DNA of 64,000 nt from Pirellulales bacterium (GTDB lineage: Bacteria; Planctomycetota; Planctomycetia; Pirellulales; Lacipirellulaceae): contig JADLBW010000069.1 of NCBI GenBank assembly GCA_020847515.1, positions 1 through 64,000 on the forward strand, written 5' to 3'. Shown here in pieces: positions 1 to 8,333 of the stretch. Numbering within the stretch: position 1 is the stretch's first letter; each line of letters begins with the position of its first letter. The position numbers and the translations under genes are program-made. A model generated the notes under the pieces. That model had not been told where the DNA came from. It did not search any database and saw nothing but the letters and a program-made list of their open reading frames with translations.

Positions 1-68
1 GGAATCAATAATAAACTCCGGCTCGTTTTCGTCAGCCGTAATCCGCTTACCAAGGGCAAAGCATTTCG

Positions 69-2522
69 ATGGCCACTGATCCTGTCTGCGGCATGACGGT
101 CGACGAGCAGAACGCCGCCGACCAGGTCGAGCACCAGGGCGTCGCCTACTACTTTTGCAGCAAGCACTGCGCCGCACGCTTCCGGGCAAATGCGGAGGCC
201 TTTATTAGGCCAGCCCGCGGCGCGACCGCTGCCGAAAGCTGTTGCGCCGGCGTAGCCAAACGGCAACCAATCGCGGCTTCACGGTCAACGGGGCAGGCCG
301 CTGCAGCGTACACCTGTCCCATGCACCCAGAGGTGATCCAGAAGGGTCCGGGCGCCTGCCCCAAGTGCGGCATGGCCCTCGAACCGGTCGAGCCATCGGC
401 GCCGGCGGAGCGGGTTGAGTACATCTGTCCGATGCACCCCCAGGTCGTGCGCCCTGAGCAAGGGACGTGCCCGATCTGCGGCATGGCGCTGGAGCGACGG
501 ACCGTTGTCGTCGAGGAGAGCAACCCCGAATTGGAGGACATGCAACGTCGTTTCTGGATCAGCGCTGCGCTAAGCCTGCCGCTGGTGATACTGGCCATGT
601 CGCGCATGTTCGTCGAAGCGCAGCTCCAAGCCTTTCTGCCGGGCCGCACGCTTTCGATTATCGAGTTCGCGCTAGCTACGCCTGTGGTGTTGTGGGGCGG
701 CTGGCCGTTCTTCGTTCGGCTGTGGCAGTCCATTGTGAACCGTTCGCCCAACATGTTTACCCTGATTGGCGTCGGCGCCGGCGCCGCTTACGTCCATAGC
801 ACCCTGGCAACCTTTTTTCCGGAGGTGTTTCCAGAGGCTTTTCGGTCGCATGGCAAGGTCGATCTGTACTTTGAAGCCGCCGCCGTGATAGTGACCTTGG
901 TGCTCGCGGGGCAGGTCCTGGAGCTGCGCGCCCGCTCACAGACGGGAGCCGCTATTCGTTCGCTGCTGGGGCTGGCGCCTAAGACGGCGCGCCGCGTTGC
1001 TTCACAGGGGCATGATGAGGAGATTCCGCTATCCGAGGTGAATGTCGGAGATTTGCTGCGGGTTCGTCCTGGAGAAAAAGTCCCCGTGGACGGCGTAGTC
1101 AGCGATGGCGGCAGCTTTGTGGACGAGTCGATGATCAGCGGAGAGCCGATGCCCGTTCAGAAACAACCAGGCGAGACGGTCATCGGCGGCACGCTCAACG
1201 GCGCCGGCTCCTTCGTCATGCGCGCTGAACGAGTCGGCAGGGAAACGATGTTGTCGCAGATTGTTCACATGGTCGCTCAGGCGCAACGAAGTCGGGCGCC
1301 GATCCAGCGGCTCGCAGATCGCGCGGCCGGGCACTTCGTGCCATTGGTGCTGGCCGTCGCGGTGTTGACTTTCATTATCTGGGCGGTCGCAGGCCCCGAG
1401 CCGAGGTTCGCCTACGCGCTGGTAAACAGCGTGGCGGTGCTGATCATCGCCTGTCCGTGCGCTCTGGGACTCGCCGCACCCATGTCGATTATGGTCGCCG
1501 TCGGCAAAGGAGCGTCGATGGGGGTCTTGGTCAAGAACGCCGAAGCCCTCGAACTCATGGAAAAAGTAGATACGCTCGTGGCGGACAAGACTGGCACGCT
1601 GACCGAGGGAAAGCCGCAATTGACCTCGATTACAGCCTTCGCATCGTGGACCGAAACCGAGCTTCTCCGACTTGCCGCTAGCCTCGAGCACATGAGCGAA
1701 CACCCGCTGGCGGCTGCCATCGTACGAGGGGCCCGGGATCGCGGCGTCGCGCTCGTAGAAGCAAACGACTTCCATTCCGCGACGGGCCAGGGAGTGCGCG
1801 GAATCGTGGAGGGCCGGACAGTCGCCGTCGGCAATCCTGGTCTCAGCGTCAAGCGAGATCAGCCGTCGGCCGCGGCCCTCGCGCAGGCCGACGAACTTCG
1901 CCGCAGCGGCCAGACTACGGTGTTCGTGTACGTGGATGGCCAATGCGCGGGACTGCTGGGCGTAGCTGATCCGATCAAACAGTCCACCCGCCAGGCGCTC
2001 CATGATCTGCGGCAGGAAGGGGTCGAAATCGTCATGCTCACCGGCGACAGCCGCGCCACGGCGGAAGCGGTCGCGGGAAACCTCGGCATCCAACGAGTTG
2101 AAGCGGAGCGACTGCCCGCCCAGAAGGTCGAAGTCGTCCAGCAATTGAAAGCGGAGGGACGCACCATTGCAATGGCCGGAGACGGCGTCAACGACGCTCC
2201 TGCGTTAGCCGAAGCCCAGGTCGGCATCGCCATGGGGGCGGGCACAGACGTCGCCTTGGAGAGCGCCGGCATAACCTTGGTGAAGGGCGATCTCAACGGC
2301 ATCGTTCGCAGCCGCCGGCTGAGCGAAGCCGCACTGCGCAATATCAGGCAGAACTTGTTCTTTGCCTTTGTCTACAATGCGTTGGGCGTCCCGATCGCCG
2401 CGGGGGCGTTGTATCCGGCGTTCGGCCTGCTGCTCAACCCAATGATCGCCGCGGCGGCGATGAGCTTTAGCTCGGTTTCGGTAATAGCCAACGCCCTGCG
2501 ACTGCGCCATGCGGAGCTGTAG
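69..2522 (+). CDS. copA: Cu+-exporting P1B-type ATPase with YHS and two HMBD metal domains
   Basis: Integral membrane P-type ATPase that pumps monovalent copper (or silver) out of the cytoplasm at the cost of ATP. Residues 4-48 are a YHS domain (DPVCGM ... FCSKHC). Residues 81-108 and 118-145 are two copies of the short heavy-metal-binding module (CPMHP ... CPxCGMAL). The transport core has the CPC metal site (ACPCALG, about residue 461), the phosphorylated Asp (DKTGTLTEG, about residue 506), the SEHPLA His-Pro motif and [11 protein letters not shown]-terminal helices carry YN and MxxSS signatures typical of the Cu+ subgroup. There is no classical CxxC HMA domain; YHS plus HMBD replace it. 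At 817 residues it is complete. No clear Shine-Dalgarno is visible before the ATG. The gene is convergent with the sialidase and no copper regulator or chaperone lies next to it in the window. Confidence 0.95.
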   Translation: MATDPVCGMTVDEQNAADQVEHQGVAYYFCSKHCAARFRANAEAFIRPARGATAAESCCAGVAKRQPIAASRSTGQAAAAYTCPMHPEVIQKGPGACPKCGMALEPVEPSAPAERVEYICPMHPQVVRPEQGTCPICGMALERRTVVVEESNPELEDMQRRFWISAALSLPLVILAMSRMFVEAQLQAFLPGRTLSIIEFALATPVVLWGGWPFFVRLWQSIVNRSPNMFTLIGVGAGAAYVHSTLATFFPEVFPEAFRSHGKVDLYFEAAAVIVTLVLAGQVLELRARSQTGAAIRSLLGLAPKTARRVASQGHDEEIPLSEVNVGDLLRVRPGEKVPVDGVVSDGGSFVDESMISGEPMPVQKQPGETVIGGTLNGAGSFVMRAERVGRETMLSQIVHMVAQAQRSRAPIQRLADRAAGHFVPLVLAVAVLTFIIWAVAGPEPRFAYALVNSVAVLIIACPCALGLAAPMSIMVAVGKGASMGVLVKNAEALELMEKVDTLVADKTGTLTEGKPQLTSITAFASWTETELLRLAASLEHMSEHPLAAAIVRGARDRGVALVEANDFHSATGQGVRGIVEGRTVAVGNPGLSVKRDQPSAAALAQADELRRSGQTTVFVYVDGQCAGLLGVADPIKQSTRQALHDLRQEGVEIVMLTGDSRATAEAVAGNLGIQRVEAERLPAQKVEVVQQLKAEGRTIAMAGDGVNDAPALAEAQVGIAMGAGTDVALESAGITLVKGDLNGIVRSRRLSEAALRNIRQNLFFAFVYNALGVPIAAGALYPAFGLLLNPMIAAAAMSFSSVSVIANALRLRHAEL

Positions 2523-2592
2523 CTTCAACGCGCCGGTTCGCGAAGCCCAATTTGCAAACTCGATCGACGTGGGCGGCGATTGGGCGCTTGAT

Positions 2593-3783
2593 TTAGCGCT
2601 CCAACGGCAAGTCGCTCAGTTCAAACGACGCGAATATGATCTCGCTATAAAGCGGGACCCCGGCTTCGTAGAGTACGCCGGTCCGTCGCGCGTCGATTCT
2701 CGTCAGGTCCGAGTACGCGGCAGGGCCGGGGTGGAGTAGGCCGACTTTGGTCCAGGCGCCGCCTTCCTGGCTGCTGACGAGCACGGTCAAATCGCGACGG
2801 GCGGCCATGGCGCCGGGCGCGGAATACATGAGGATGTTCTGCCGATCGCCTTGGTCTGTAGCGGCCAGTCGCAGAACCGAATTCTGAACGACCGGCGCTA
2901 CGATGTCTTCCTCGGGAGAGAATGGCGCGGAGAACGTCAGCCCACCATCCTCGCTATAGGCAATTAGCCGCGTTCCGGGCGACGAGCCGTTCTGATCCCG
3001 GGCGTTAAAATACACGCGGCCGTCGATCAACTCCACGGCCGTGGTCTCATTGGGATGAATGGGACTGCCGGCCAGATGCGTGTCGACCCCGCCGATTTTC
3101 CAAGTGACGCCATGATCGTCGCTCAGCAGCACGTGCGCTCCCCAACTATCTTCGCCGGCGAGCCGGTGATCGGCGGGGATGATGATTCGCCCGGCGTGCG
3201 TTCCGCGCTGTAGTTGAATGCCGTGGCCTGGACCCGTGGCATACCAGCCCCACCGTGGTTGCTTCGCCGCCGCGGTGATCTCCACACGCGGCAGCCAAGA
3301 GGCCCCGTGGTCGTCGCTGCAGGTGACGAACACCCGATCATTGTTGCGGGTGAAGGGCAACCAGATTCGCCCTGGATGCTCCGGATCCGCCAGGTCTACC
3401 ACGGGCGACGGATTGCCGATAGTGACGTCCGCCGCCGGATCGGACCACTCGTCTTGAACGATCGACATGCCGCTCCAATGGCGACCGCCATCGCTGCTCC
3501 GCTTCATGACGATGTCGATGTCCCCGTCGTCGCCGCTGCCCCGCTTGCGCCCTTCAGCGAAGGCGAGCAGGTCGCCGTTATGGGCTGTGACAATCGCCGG
3601 AATGCGGTACGTGTGGTAGCCGTCGGCGCCGGAACGGAAAACCAGAGTCTTGATGACGTTACTGAGTTGTTGGCCGTGGAGGTCCTTGTCCGCCCCGCTA
3701 AGGGCTCCCCACGCCGCCGCCAGCCAAAGGACCCGTACCGCGGCCGATTGGAACTGCAATACCTTCTTCGATGGCACGGACAT
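2593..3783 (-). CDS. secreted exo-alpha-sialidase (GH33-like, BNR/Asp-box repeats)
   Basis: Glycoside hydrolase predicted to release terminal sialic acid or a related sugar from glycans. An N-terminal hydrophobic stretch (about residues 15-35) looks like a signal peptide. The diagnostic YRIP arginine motif follows at about residue 58. Four Asp-box repeats are visible (SSDGGRHW, SDDHGASW, SDDHGVTW, SEDGGLTF), which make up the six-bladed propeller. The C-terminus has the usual LYE ... I.FA.F pattern carrying the catalytic Tyr/Glu region. At 396 residues it has the usual length for a single-domain bacterial sialidase. It is transcribed alone, convergent with copA and divergent from the ROK kinase. 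The substrate could be another nonulosonic acid; the fold call is strong, the substrate is inferred. Confidence 0.9.
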   Translation of the reverse strand: MSVPSKKVLQFQSAAVRVLWLAAAWGALSGADKDLHGQQLSNVIKTLVFRSGADGYHTYRIPAIVTAHNGDLLAFAEGRKRGSGDDGDIDIVMKRSSDGGRHWSGMSIVQDEWSDPAADVTIGNPSPVVDLADPEHPGRIWLPFTRNNDRVFVTCSDDHGASWLPRVEITAAAKQPRWGWYATGPGHGIQLQRGTHAGRIIIPADHRLAGEDSWGAHVLLSDDHGVTWKIGGVDTHLAGSPIHPNETTAVELIDGRVYFNARDQNGSSPGTRLIAYSEDGGLTFSAPFSPEEDIVAPVVQNSVLRLAATDQGDRQNILMYSAPGAMAARRDLTVLVSSQEGGAWTKVGLLHPGPAAYSDLTRIDARRTGVLYEAGVPLYSEIIFASFELSDLPLER

Positions 3784-4164
3784 CGCCTACTTGTTCTCCA
3801 GCAAGGGCGGCCTGCAGCGCGCCAAACCAAGGAGAGCCTTTCATTCGATCAGCGGATCTAAGGAACGAACATACCCGAAGCGCCGCCATTGGCGCATGTA
3901 TGGCCCGAGCTGCGCTGGCGCAGAATTTATTGAAAACGGCGCGGCTAAGGAACCGTGCCCCACTGTCGGCGGGCGGCGGTCGCCCGACGGCAAGAGAGGA
4001 AAATGCTCATCCTTCCACCCACTAACCGATGGCCGAGAGTCGACGGCCCAAAAGCGGTAACGGGTTCATAGCGGCGCGGCAATCAATCGAACAGTTTTGG
4101 CACGACGCTTGCTAGGCATGCCTCGCGGTGATGTGAGCAGCAAAACTCCACTCGCGGCTGTGCG
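3784..4164. other. divergent intergenic region, sialidase / ROK kinase
   Basis: This 381-bp spacer between two divergent genes holds no convincing gene; the ORF-track entries here are overlapping short frames in low-information sequence. Its one clear element is the sigma-54 type promoter at 4098-4113. Upstream of it, near 3975-4000, is a GC-rich imperfect inverted repeat (GGGCG gcggt CGCCC core) that could be an activator site, but this is weak. I found no convincing promoter for the sialidase. Confidence 0.6.
4098..4113 (+). promoter_or_regulatory. sigma-54 (RpoN) -24/-12 promoter
   Basis: The sequence reads TTGGCACG-N4-TTGCT, with GG at 4099-4100 and GC at 4111-4112, exactly 12 bases apart. 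It matches every position of the consensus YTGGCACG-N4-TTGCW. The predicted start is near 4123, giving a leader of about 42 nt before the ROK kinase ATG. Location in a promoter region and correct orientation support function. No enhancer-binding protein gene is in the window. Confidence 0.8.
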
Positions 4165-4875
4165 ATGAACATCCTCGTGATCGACGTGGGCGGCACCAAC
4201 GTCAAGGTGTGGAAGACCGAAGAGGCCGAAAAAGTCAAATTTCCCTCCGGCAGGGACCTCACGCCCCAAACGCTTCTCGAAGGCGTCCGCGAGGCGACCG
4301 AAGGCTGGCCCGTGGAACGGGTGTCGATCGGCTATCCGGGCGACGTCCGAAACGGCAGACCCATCGCTGAACCCTATAACTTGGGCGACGGGTGGGTAGA
4401 CTTCGACTTCGTCCATGCCTTCGACTGTCCGGTTCGAATCATGAACGACGCCTGCCTGCAGGCCTTGGGAAGCTACGACGGGGGGCGGATGCTATACCTA
4501 GGACTGGGAACCAGCATCGGAACTGCGTTTATCACCGACGGCGTGATCGTCCCCCTAGCGCTCGGACACCCGAAACTGTGGGAAGGCGAAACCTTCGAGC
4601 ACTATTTGGGTCGCGCCGCGTTGACGCTACACGGCAAAAAACGGTGGCGGCAAGCCGTCGCTGAAACTGCCGCCATTCTCAAGCCGGCTTTTCTAGCGGA
4701 TTACATCGTGCTTGGCGGCGGCAATGCGGACGAGCTCAAGGAAATGCCCCCAGGATGTCGGCGGGGCGGCAATCACAATGCTTACTTCGGCGGGCTGCGG
4801 ATGTGGGAGGATATTGCCGACTCCGCACCGTCGCACCTGGCCGTTCTTCCCAAAGTCGCTGCTGAAACGGCATAA
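4165..4875 (+). CDS. ROK-family sugar kinase, polyphosphate-glucokinase-like
   Basis: Cytoplasmic kinase expected to phosphorylate glucose or a related hexose with ATP or polyphosphate. Residues 4-12 form the ASKHA phosphate-binding loop (VIDVGGTNVK). YPGDV and NDACLQALG give the sugar site and the ND catalytic Asp region. LGLGTSIGTAF is the second phosphate loop and IVLGGGNA the adenosine loop. The 236-residue length fits the short polyphosphate-glucokinase group better than ordinary ROK repressor/kinases of about 300. It has no helix-turn-helix. No Shine-Dalgarno precedes the ATG. It stands alone, 75 bp before the DUF2231-Rieske gene, and appears to be driven by the sigma-54 promoter just upstream, which would make its expression conditional. 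Phosphoryl donor and sugar are not decided by sequence. Confidence 0.8.
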   Translation: MNILVIDVGGTNVKVWKTEEAEKVKFPSGRDLTPQTLLEGVREATEGWPVERVSIGYPGDVRNGRPIAEPYNLGDGWVDFDFVHAFDCPVRIMNDACLQALGSYDGGRMLYLGLGTSIGTAFITDGVIVPLALGHPKLWEGETFEHYLGRAALTLHGKKRWRQAVAETAAILKPAFLADYIVLGGGNADELKEMPPGCRRGGNHNAYFGGLRMWEDIADSAPSHLAVLPKVAAETA

Positions 4876-4950
4876 GCGCCGCTACTGCCGCTTGCGTAGC
4901 GTGGTTATACAAGGCCCCCGCATCGCCGCACTACGCACGAGGATTCTGTC

Positions 4951-5754
4951 ATGCGAAGCAAGGCGCGGATAAAGAACCATCCGCTCCATCCAATGCTCAT
5001 TGCCTTTCCGATTGCATTCGTCACGACTGCCCCGATAGCGGACCTTGTGGGAATATGGGGCGGATGGCGCGAGGCGTGGCTAATCGGGGCATATTCCAGT
5101 CTAGCTGCGGTGGTTACGGGTCTGTTCGCCGCCGCGCCAGGATTGGTTGATTACTTCCTCGTCGTGCCCCCGCAAAGCTCGGGTAAACGCCGGGCCACCT
5201 GGCATATGGCGATCAATGCAACAGCCCTAGTCGCTTTTGCGGCCGGGTGGGCGTTTCGCGACTGGCATACGTTACAGCCGCAGGCCCTAGCGGTAGCGCT
5301 GGAAATTGCCGGCTGGGCGCTGATCAGCGTCGGCGGTTGGCTCGGCGGCACGTTGGTGTACCGCAATCAAATCGGAATCGACCATCGCTACGCTGAAGCG
5401 GGAAAATGGCGAGAAGTCTCCATCCAAGCGGCGCCGGGCGAGCCTGTGGCCGTGCCGGGGGCCGACCAGCTAAAACCTGGGCAGATGATGCTCATTCACG
5501 TCGGCGGCCGACGAATCGTCCTGGCCAGAACCGAATCAGCTTTTCGCGCCTTCGACGACCGCTGCACCCATCGCGGAGGCTCACTGGCCGCCGGAGTTCT
5601 GGCGTGCGACGTCGTCGCCTGCCCCTGGCACGGCTCTCAATTCAGTGTCGTTGACGGCAAAGTCCAGGCCGGACCAGCGACAGAACCGTTATCTACCTAC
5701 CCAGTCCTAGAGTCTCACGGCGAGATCAGGATCGAACTGGCCAGTTCCAGTTAA
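4951..5754 (+). CDS. DUF2231 membrane protein fused to a Rieske [2Fe-2S] domain
   Basis: Two-part protein. Residues 1-150 are a DUF2231 membrane domain that begins with the family's NHPLHP motif and shows four hydrophobic helices. Residues 175-260 are a Rieske ferredoxin fold with both cluster-ligand pairs: C205-T-H207 and C224-P-W-H227. This arrangement suggests a membrane-bound electron-transfer protein, possibly handing electrons to or from a haem or quinone partner. The partner is unknown and no cytochrome lies next to it. Similar fusions of DUF2231 with Rieske modules are known in bacteria without an assigned pathway. The 267-residue ORF is complete. Confidence 0.85.
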   Translation: MRSKARIKNHPLHPMLIAFPIAFVTTAPIADLVGIWGGWREAWLIGAYSSLAAVVTGLFAAAPGLVDYFLVVPPQSSGKRRATWHMAINATALVAFAAGWAFRDWHTLQPQALAVALEIAGWALISVGGWLGGTLVYRNQIGIDHRYAEAGKWREVSIQAAPGEPVAVPGADQLKPGQMMLIHVGGRRIVLARTESAFRAFDDRCTHRGGSLAAGVLACDVVACPWHGSQFSVVDGKVQAGPATEPLSTYPVLESHGEIRIELASSS

Positions 5755-5858
5755 TGAACTCGGTTCCGCCCCGCGGCCCGCCTTCGGGGCGTTTGGCGCG
5801 CGCCTTGCCCCTACGAAGCCCTGTTATTCCACACTTTCGACGACAGGAGGAACTACCT

Positions 5859-6293
5859 ATGGCGACCAGCAGCAAAGCAAGCCGCAGCCGGACAAAAGGG
5901 CAATCCGTGAAGGCGGCCGGCGGCAAGTCGGGTCGCACTTCAGCGAAGACCAATGGCGCGGCGAAGCGCGGCGGCGAAGGGAAGGCGCCCAGCACTCGAT
6001 CGGCCAGCAGCAAGCGGACGACCAGCCACGCGGTCATTCGCAAGTGGGTCGAAGCTCGCGGCGGTAAACCGTCGATCGTAGGCGCCACGAAGGGACGGGG
6101 AAAATCCGCCGGCTTATTGCGGATCGATTTCCCTGGATATCGCGGGGAAGGAAGTCTGCAGGAACTCTCGTGGGACCAATTCTTTGAGACCTTTGATGCA
6201 AATGATCTGGTCTTTCTCTACCAGGAGAAAACGGCGACGGGACGCCCGAGCCGCTTCTCGAAATTCGTAAGTAAGTCGTCCGCTCGGAAGTGA
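5859..6293 (+). CDS. small protein with Lys/Ala/Ser-rich tail and conserved C-terminal domain
   Basis: The ATG at 5859 is chosen over the longer ORF because GACAGGAGG lies 7 nt upstream, giving 144 residues. Residues 1-55 are rich in Lys, Arg, Ala, Ser and Gly and should be disordered and highly basic, like the tails of bacterial histone-H1-type proteins. Residues 56-144 are a compact conserved-looking domain with HAVIRKWVEARGGKP, RIDFPGY, LSWDQFFE and FLYQEKT. Short proteins with this C-terminal domain are widespread and usually unannotated; I recognise the pattern but not a function. The basic tail makes nucleic acid binding a reasonable guess only. Confidence 0.75.
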   Translation: MATSSKASRSRTKGQSVKAAGGKSGRTSAKTNGAAKRGGEGKAPSTRSASSKRTTSHAVIRKWVEARGGKPSIVGATKGRGKSAGLLRIDFPGYRGEGSLQELSWDQFFETFDANDLVFLYQEKTATGRPSRFSKFVSKSSARK

Positions 6294-6406
6294 CCGGCGT
6301 CCGTTGGGCTACCGCGGAAGTCGCCCGAAGCGAGGGGTCGTCGGAGTTGCGAAGCGCACAATGGCGCTATTTGAGCAGCGCCCCATTTGGCTCGGAGGAT
6401 CTGCCA

Positions 6407-6790
6407 GTGCCCTCGTTGCAGCAGACAATTGATAAGCATTTGCGGGCGATCTGCGAGCGAGATCTTGCCGCCCTGCAGGAGACTGTGGCGATGGGCGACA
6501 TCGTCCTGATCACAGCCGAGGGGAGACTTGTCCGCGACCCGGCCGTCTTTTTCGAGATGCATCGTCAGTGGTTTGCCTCAGACGCATGGCAACTAGGGAC
6601 GGAGCCTGTTTGCCAGTGGGAGTCTCAGAGCCTGGGCGTGGTGGTTCTCAAACTCGACTACTGCGAGTCGCCGCCCGGCAAGCCGCAACTGCACGCCGAG
6701 AGTTTTCTGACGCTGGTGTTCCAGCGGCAAGCAGATCGCTGGCTTTTGGTGCAGGACCAGAACACGCCGTGTAAGGGTACAAGTTCCTAG
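6407..6790 (+). CDS. NTF2-like / SnoaL-type small protein
   Basis: The GTG at 6407 is preferred to the ORF-track start because GGAGGA ends 7 nt before it and because the extra upstream residues overlap the previous gene and look unconserved. The 127-residue product has the alternating helix-strand pattern of the NTF2-like cone fold (IDKHLRAICERDLAAL, ITAEGRLVRDP, WLLVQDQNTP). Proteins of this type act as small enzymes, ligand binders or stress proteins. The family matches the ketosteroid-isomerase/SnoaL/DUF4440 group, where substrate cannot be told from sequence. No signal peptide is present. Confidence 0.7.
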   Translation: MPSLQQTIDKHLRAICERDLAALQETVAMGDIVLITAEGRLVRDPAVFFEMHRQWFASDAWQLGTEPVCQWESQSLGVVVLKLDYCESPPGKPQLHAESFLTLVFQRQADRWLLVQDQNTPCKGTSS

Positions 6791-6832
6791 CGGCGGCGCT
6801 CAGTCGTTATTACCCCTTGATGGAAGGCTTCC

Positions 6833-6841
6833 TGTAATAAT
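6833..6841 (+). promoter_or_regulatory. possible extended -10 promoter of SDR gene
   Basis: TG-T-AATAAT gives an extended -10 with five of six matches to TATAAT. It lies 18 nt before the SDR start, in the first AT-rich patch of the spacer. A -35-like TTGATG at 6817-6822 is too close to pair with it but would pair with TATTTA at 6841-6846 over 18 bp. The exact hexamers are therefore uncertain. Confidence 0.35.
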
Positions 6842-6858
6842 ATTTAGTCGGAGCCATG

Positions 6859-7578
6859 ATGAGCATGTTGGACGGCAAGGTGTGCTTGGTCACCGGTGCA
6901 GGGCAAGGCTTAGGGCAGGCGACCTGCAAAGTCCTGTCCGAAGCCGGCGCAACGGTCGTCGCCGCAGATATCCGAGGCGAGGCGGCCCAGCGAACCGCGC
7001 AGTTGTTGGAACGGCCAGGGGGGCGCGCGGTGACGCTCGATGTTTCGCAAGACCGCCAGGCGGCACAAGTCATTGATGAGATCGTCGCCGACCTAGGCGG
7101 CATCGACGTACTGGTGAACAACGCCGGCGTTGACAAGACGGTTCCCGTGGAAGAGCTATCGTTTGAGGACTGGGACCGCATCATGGCCGTCAATTTGCGC
7201 GGACCGTTCGTTATGTCGAAGCTGGCGCTGCGGCAGATGAAATCGCAAGGCGGCGGGCATATCGTCAACATCGTATCCACTGCCGCTAAGCGAGCATGGG
7301 CTAACGCGGCCGCCTACCACGCCAGCAAATGGGGACTGCTGGGCCTAAGTCATGCCTTGCACGTTGAGGGTCGTCCGCACAAGGTGAAAGTGACCGCGGT
7401 AATCGCCGGCGGCATGCGTACGCCCTTTCTCTTAGACAGGTTTCCTGATTTGGATCCGAATGTACTGCAGGATCCGAAGAACGTCGCTGATACCGTGCGC
7501 TTTGTGCTTACCCAACCAGCCGAGACGGTCGTCCCCGAAGTGATGGTTCTGCCGATGCGCGAAAGCTCATGGCCCTAG
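6859..7578 (+). CDS. short-chain dehydrogenase/reductase (classical SDR)
   Basis: NAD(P)-dependent oxidoreductase with a Rossmann fold. The cofactor loop is TGAGQGLG near the N-terminus, the structural motif is NNAG, and the catalytic triad is Ser (NIVSTAA), Tyr and Lys (YHASK). D in VVAADI after beta-2 favours NAD over NADP. The 239-residue length is normal. ATG at 6859 is preferred over 6856 because GGAG is then 5 nt upstream. It is followed after 18 bp by the macrodomain gene on the same strand, so the two may be cotranscribed. The substrate cannot be named; the family includes 3-oxoacyl-ACP reductases and sugar or steroid dehydrogenases. Confidence 0.88.
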   Translation: MSMLDGKVCLVTGAGQGLGQATCKVLSEAGATVVAADIRGEAAQRTAQLLERPGGRAVTLDVSQDRQAAQVIDEIVADLGGIDVLVNNAGVDKTVPVEELSFEDWDRIMAVNLRGPFVMSKLALRQMKSQGGGHIVNIVSTAAKRAWANAAAYHASKWGLLGLSHALHVEGRPHKVKVTAVIAGGMRTPFLLDRFPDLDPNVLQDPKNVADTVRFVLTQPAETVVPEVMVLPMRESSWP

Positions 7579-7596
7579 CGAAGGCGCAAACGAGCG

Positions 7597-8136
7597 ATGG
7601 ATGAGGCGATCGCTTCACGACTGCGGACCGTCCAGGGCGATATCACGCAGTTGGCGGTCGATGCGATCGTTAGTGCGGCCAACAGCGCCCTGCTGGGAGG
7701 CGGCGGAGTGGACGGCGCGATCCACCGGGCGGCTGGACCGGGGTTGCTGGAGGAATGCCGCCGCGTGGGAGGATGTCCCGCCGGCGAGGCCCGCCTCACG
7801 GGCGGTTATTGCTTGCCGGCGCGGTACGTAATTCACGCGGTCGGGCCGGTGTGGCACGGCGGCCGGTGCGGCGAGGCGGCGCTGCTGAAGTCGTGTTACA
7901 GAAGCGCATTGACGCTGGCGCGAGACGTAGCGGCCCGGACCATTGCTTTTCCTTGCATCTCTACCGGCGCCTACCGCTATCCGAAGCAGCGGGCGTGTGA
8001 GACGGCTGTGGCGTCGGTTGTCCGGTGGCTTGCAGAGAATCGACTTCCGGAGACGGTTACCTTTTGCTTGTTTGACTACGAGAATGCGGAGCTTTACCGC
8101 AATCGCCTCGCGCAGGAGCAACCGCCGAACGGATAG
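7597..8136 (+). CDS. macrodomain protein, O-acetyl-ADP-ribose deacetylase type (YmdB-like)
   Basis: Single macrodomain of 179 residues. It binds ADP-ribose and is expected to hydrolyse O-acetyl-ADP-ribose or remove ADP-ribose from proteins. The MacroD/YmdB hallmark is complete: VDAIVSAANSALLGGGGVDGAIHRAAGP, read as the Asn-containing loop and the GGGGVDGAIH diphosphate loop, followed by ISTGAYRYP, the second phosphate loop. It lies 18 bp downstream of the SDR gene on the same strand. No sirtuin or ADP-ribosyltransferase gene is present in the window. Confidence 0.92.
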   Translation: MDEAIASRLRTVQGDITQLAVDAIVSAANSALLGGGGVDGAIHRAAGPGLLEECRRVGGCPAGEARLTGGYCLPARYVIHAVGPVWHGGRCGEAALLKSCYRSALTLARDVAARTIAFPCISTGAYRYPKQRACETAVASVVRWLAENRLPETVTFCLFDYENAELYRNRLAQEQPPNG

Positions 8137-8253
8137 GCAACCGCTGCGTACAGCCAGCCGCGACGCTGGCCCTCGACCATCGGTGACGTAGAGGGCAACG
8201 CGCAGCGGCGTGGGCGGCATATCCTTCGAGGAGGTCACCCCTTGGCGGGCGGG

Positions 8254-8282
8254 TTTCTGCGAAAAGGCCGAGGCGTCATAAT
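8254..8282 (+). promoter_or_regulatory. candidate sigma-70 promoter of rpiB
   Basis: TTTCTG (8254-8259), 17 bp, CATAAT (8277-8282). The -10 has five of six matches and the -35 is weak. The expected start near 8289 leaves a leader of about 45 nt before the rpiB ATG. Confidence 0.4.
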
Positions 8283-8333
8283 AGACCCGGGATGCTGGCG
8301 TTTCACCTGGCCGGCCGATTATGCGGTGATGTT

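Noticed and set aside
1029-2144. 371-residue minus-strand ORF opposite copA
   Set aside because: It mirrors a strong P-type ATPase frame; composition is Arg/His/Asp-rich, typical of antisense shadow frames in GC-rich coding sequence.
4425-4440. tRNA-like GGTTCGAATC
   Set aside because: It lies inside the conserved ROK kinase frame and has no acceptor or anticodon stem around it; no other T-loop-like motif was found in spacers.
4880-4901. 6-bp hairpin (CGCTAC/GTAGCG) after the ROK gene as terminator
   Set aside because: The stem is short with a 10-nt loop and no T-run follows.
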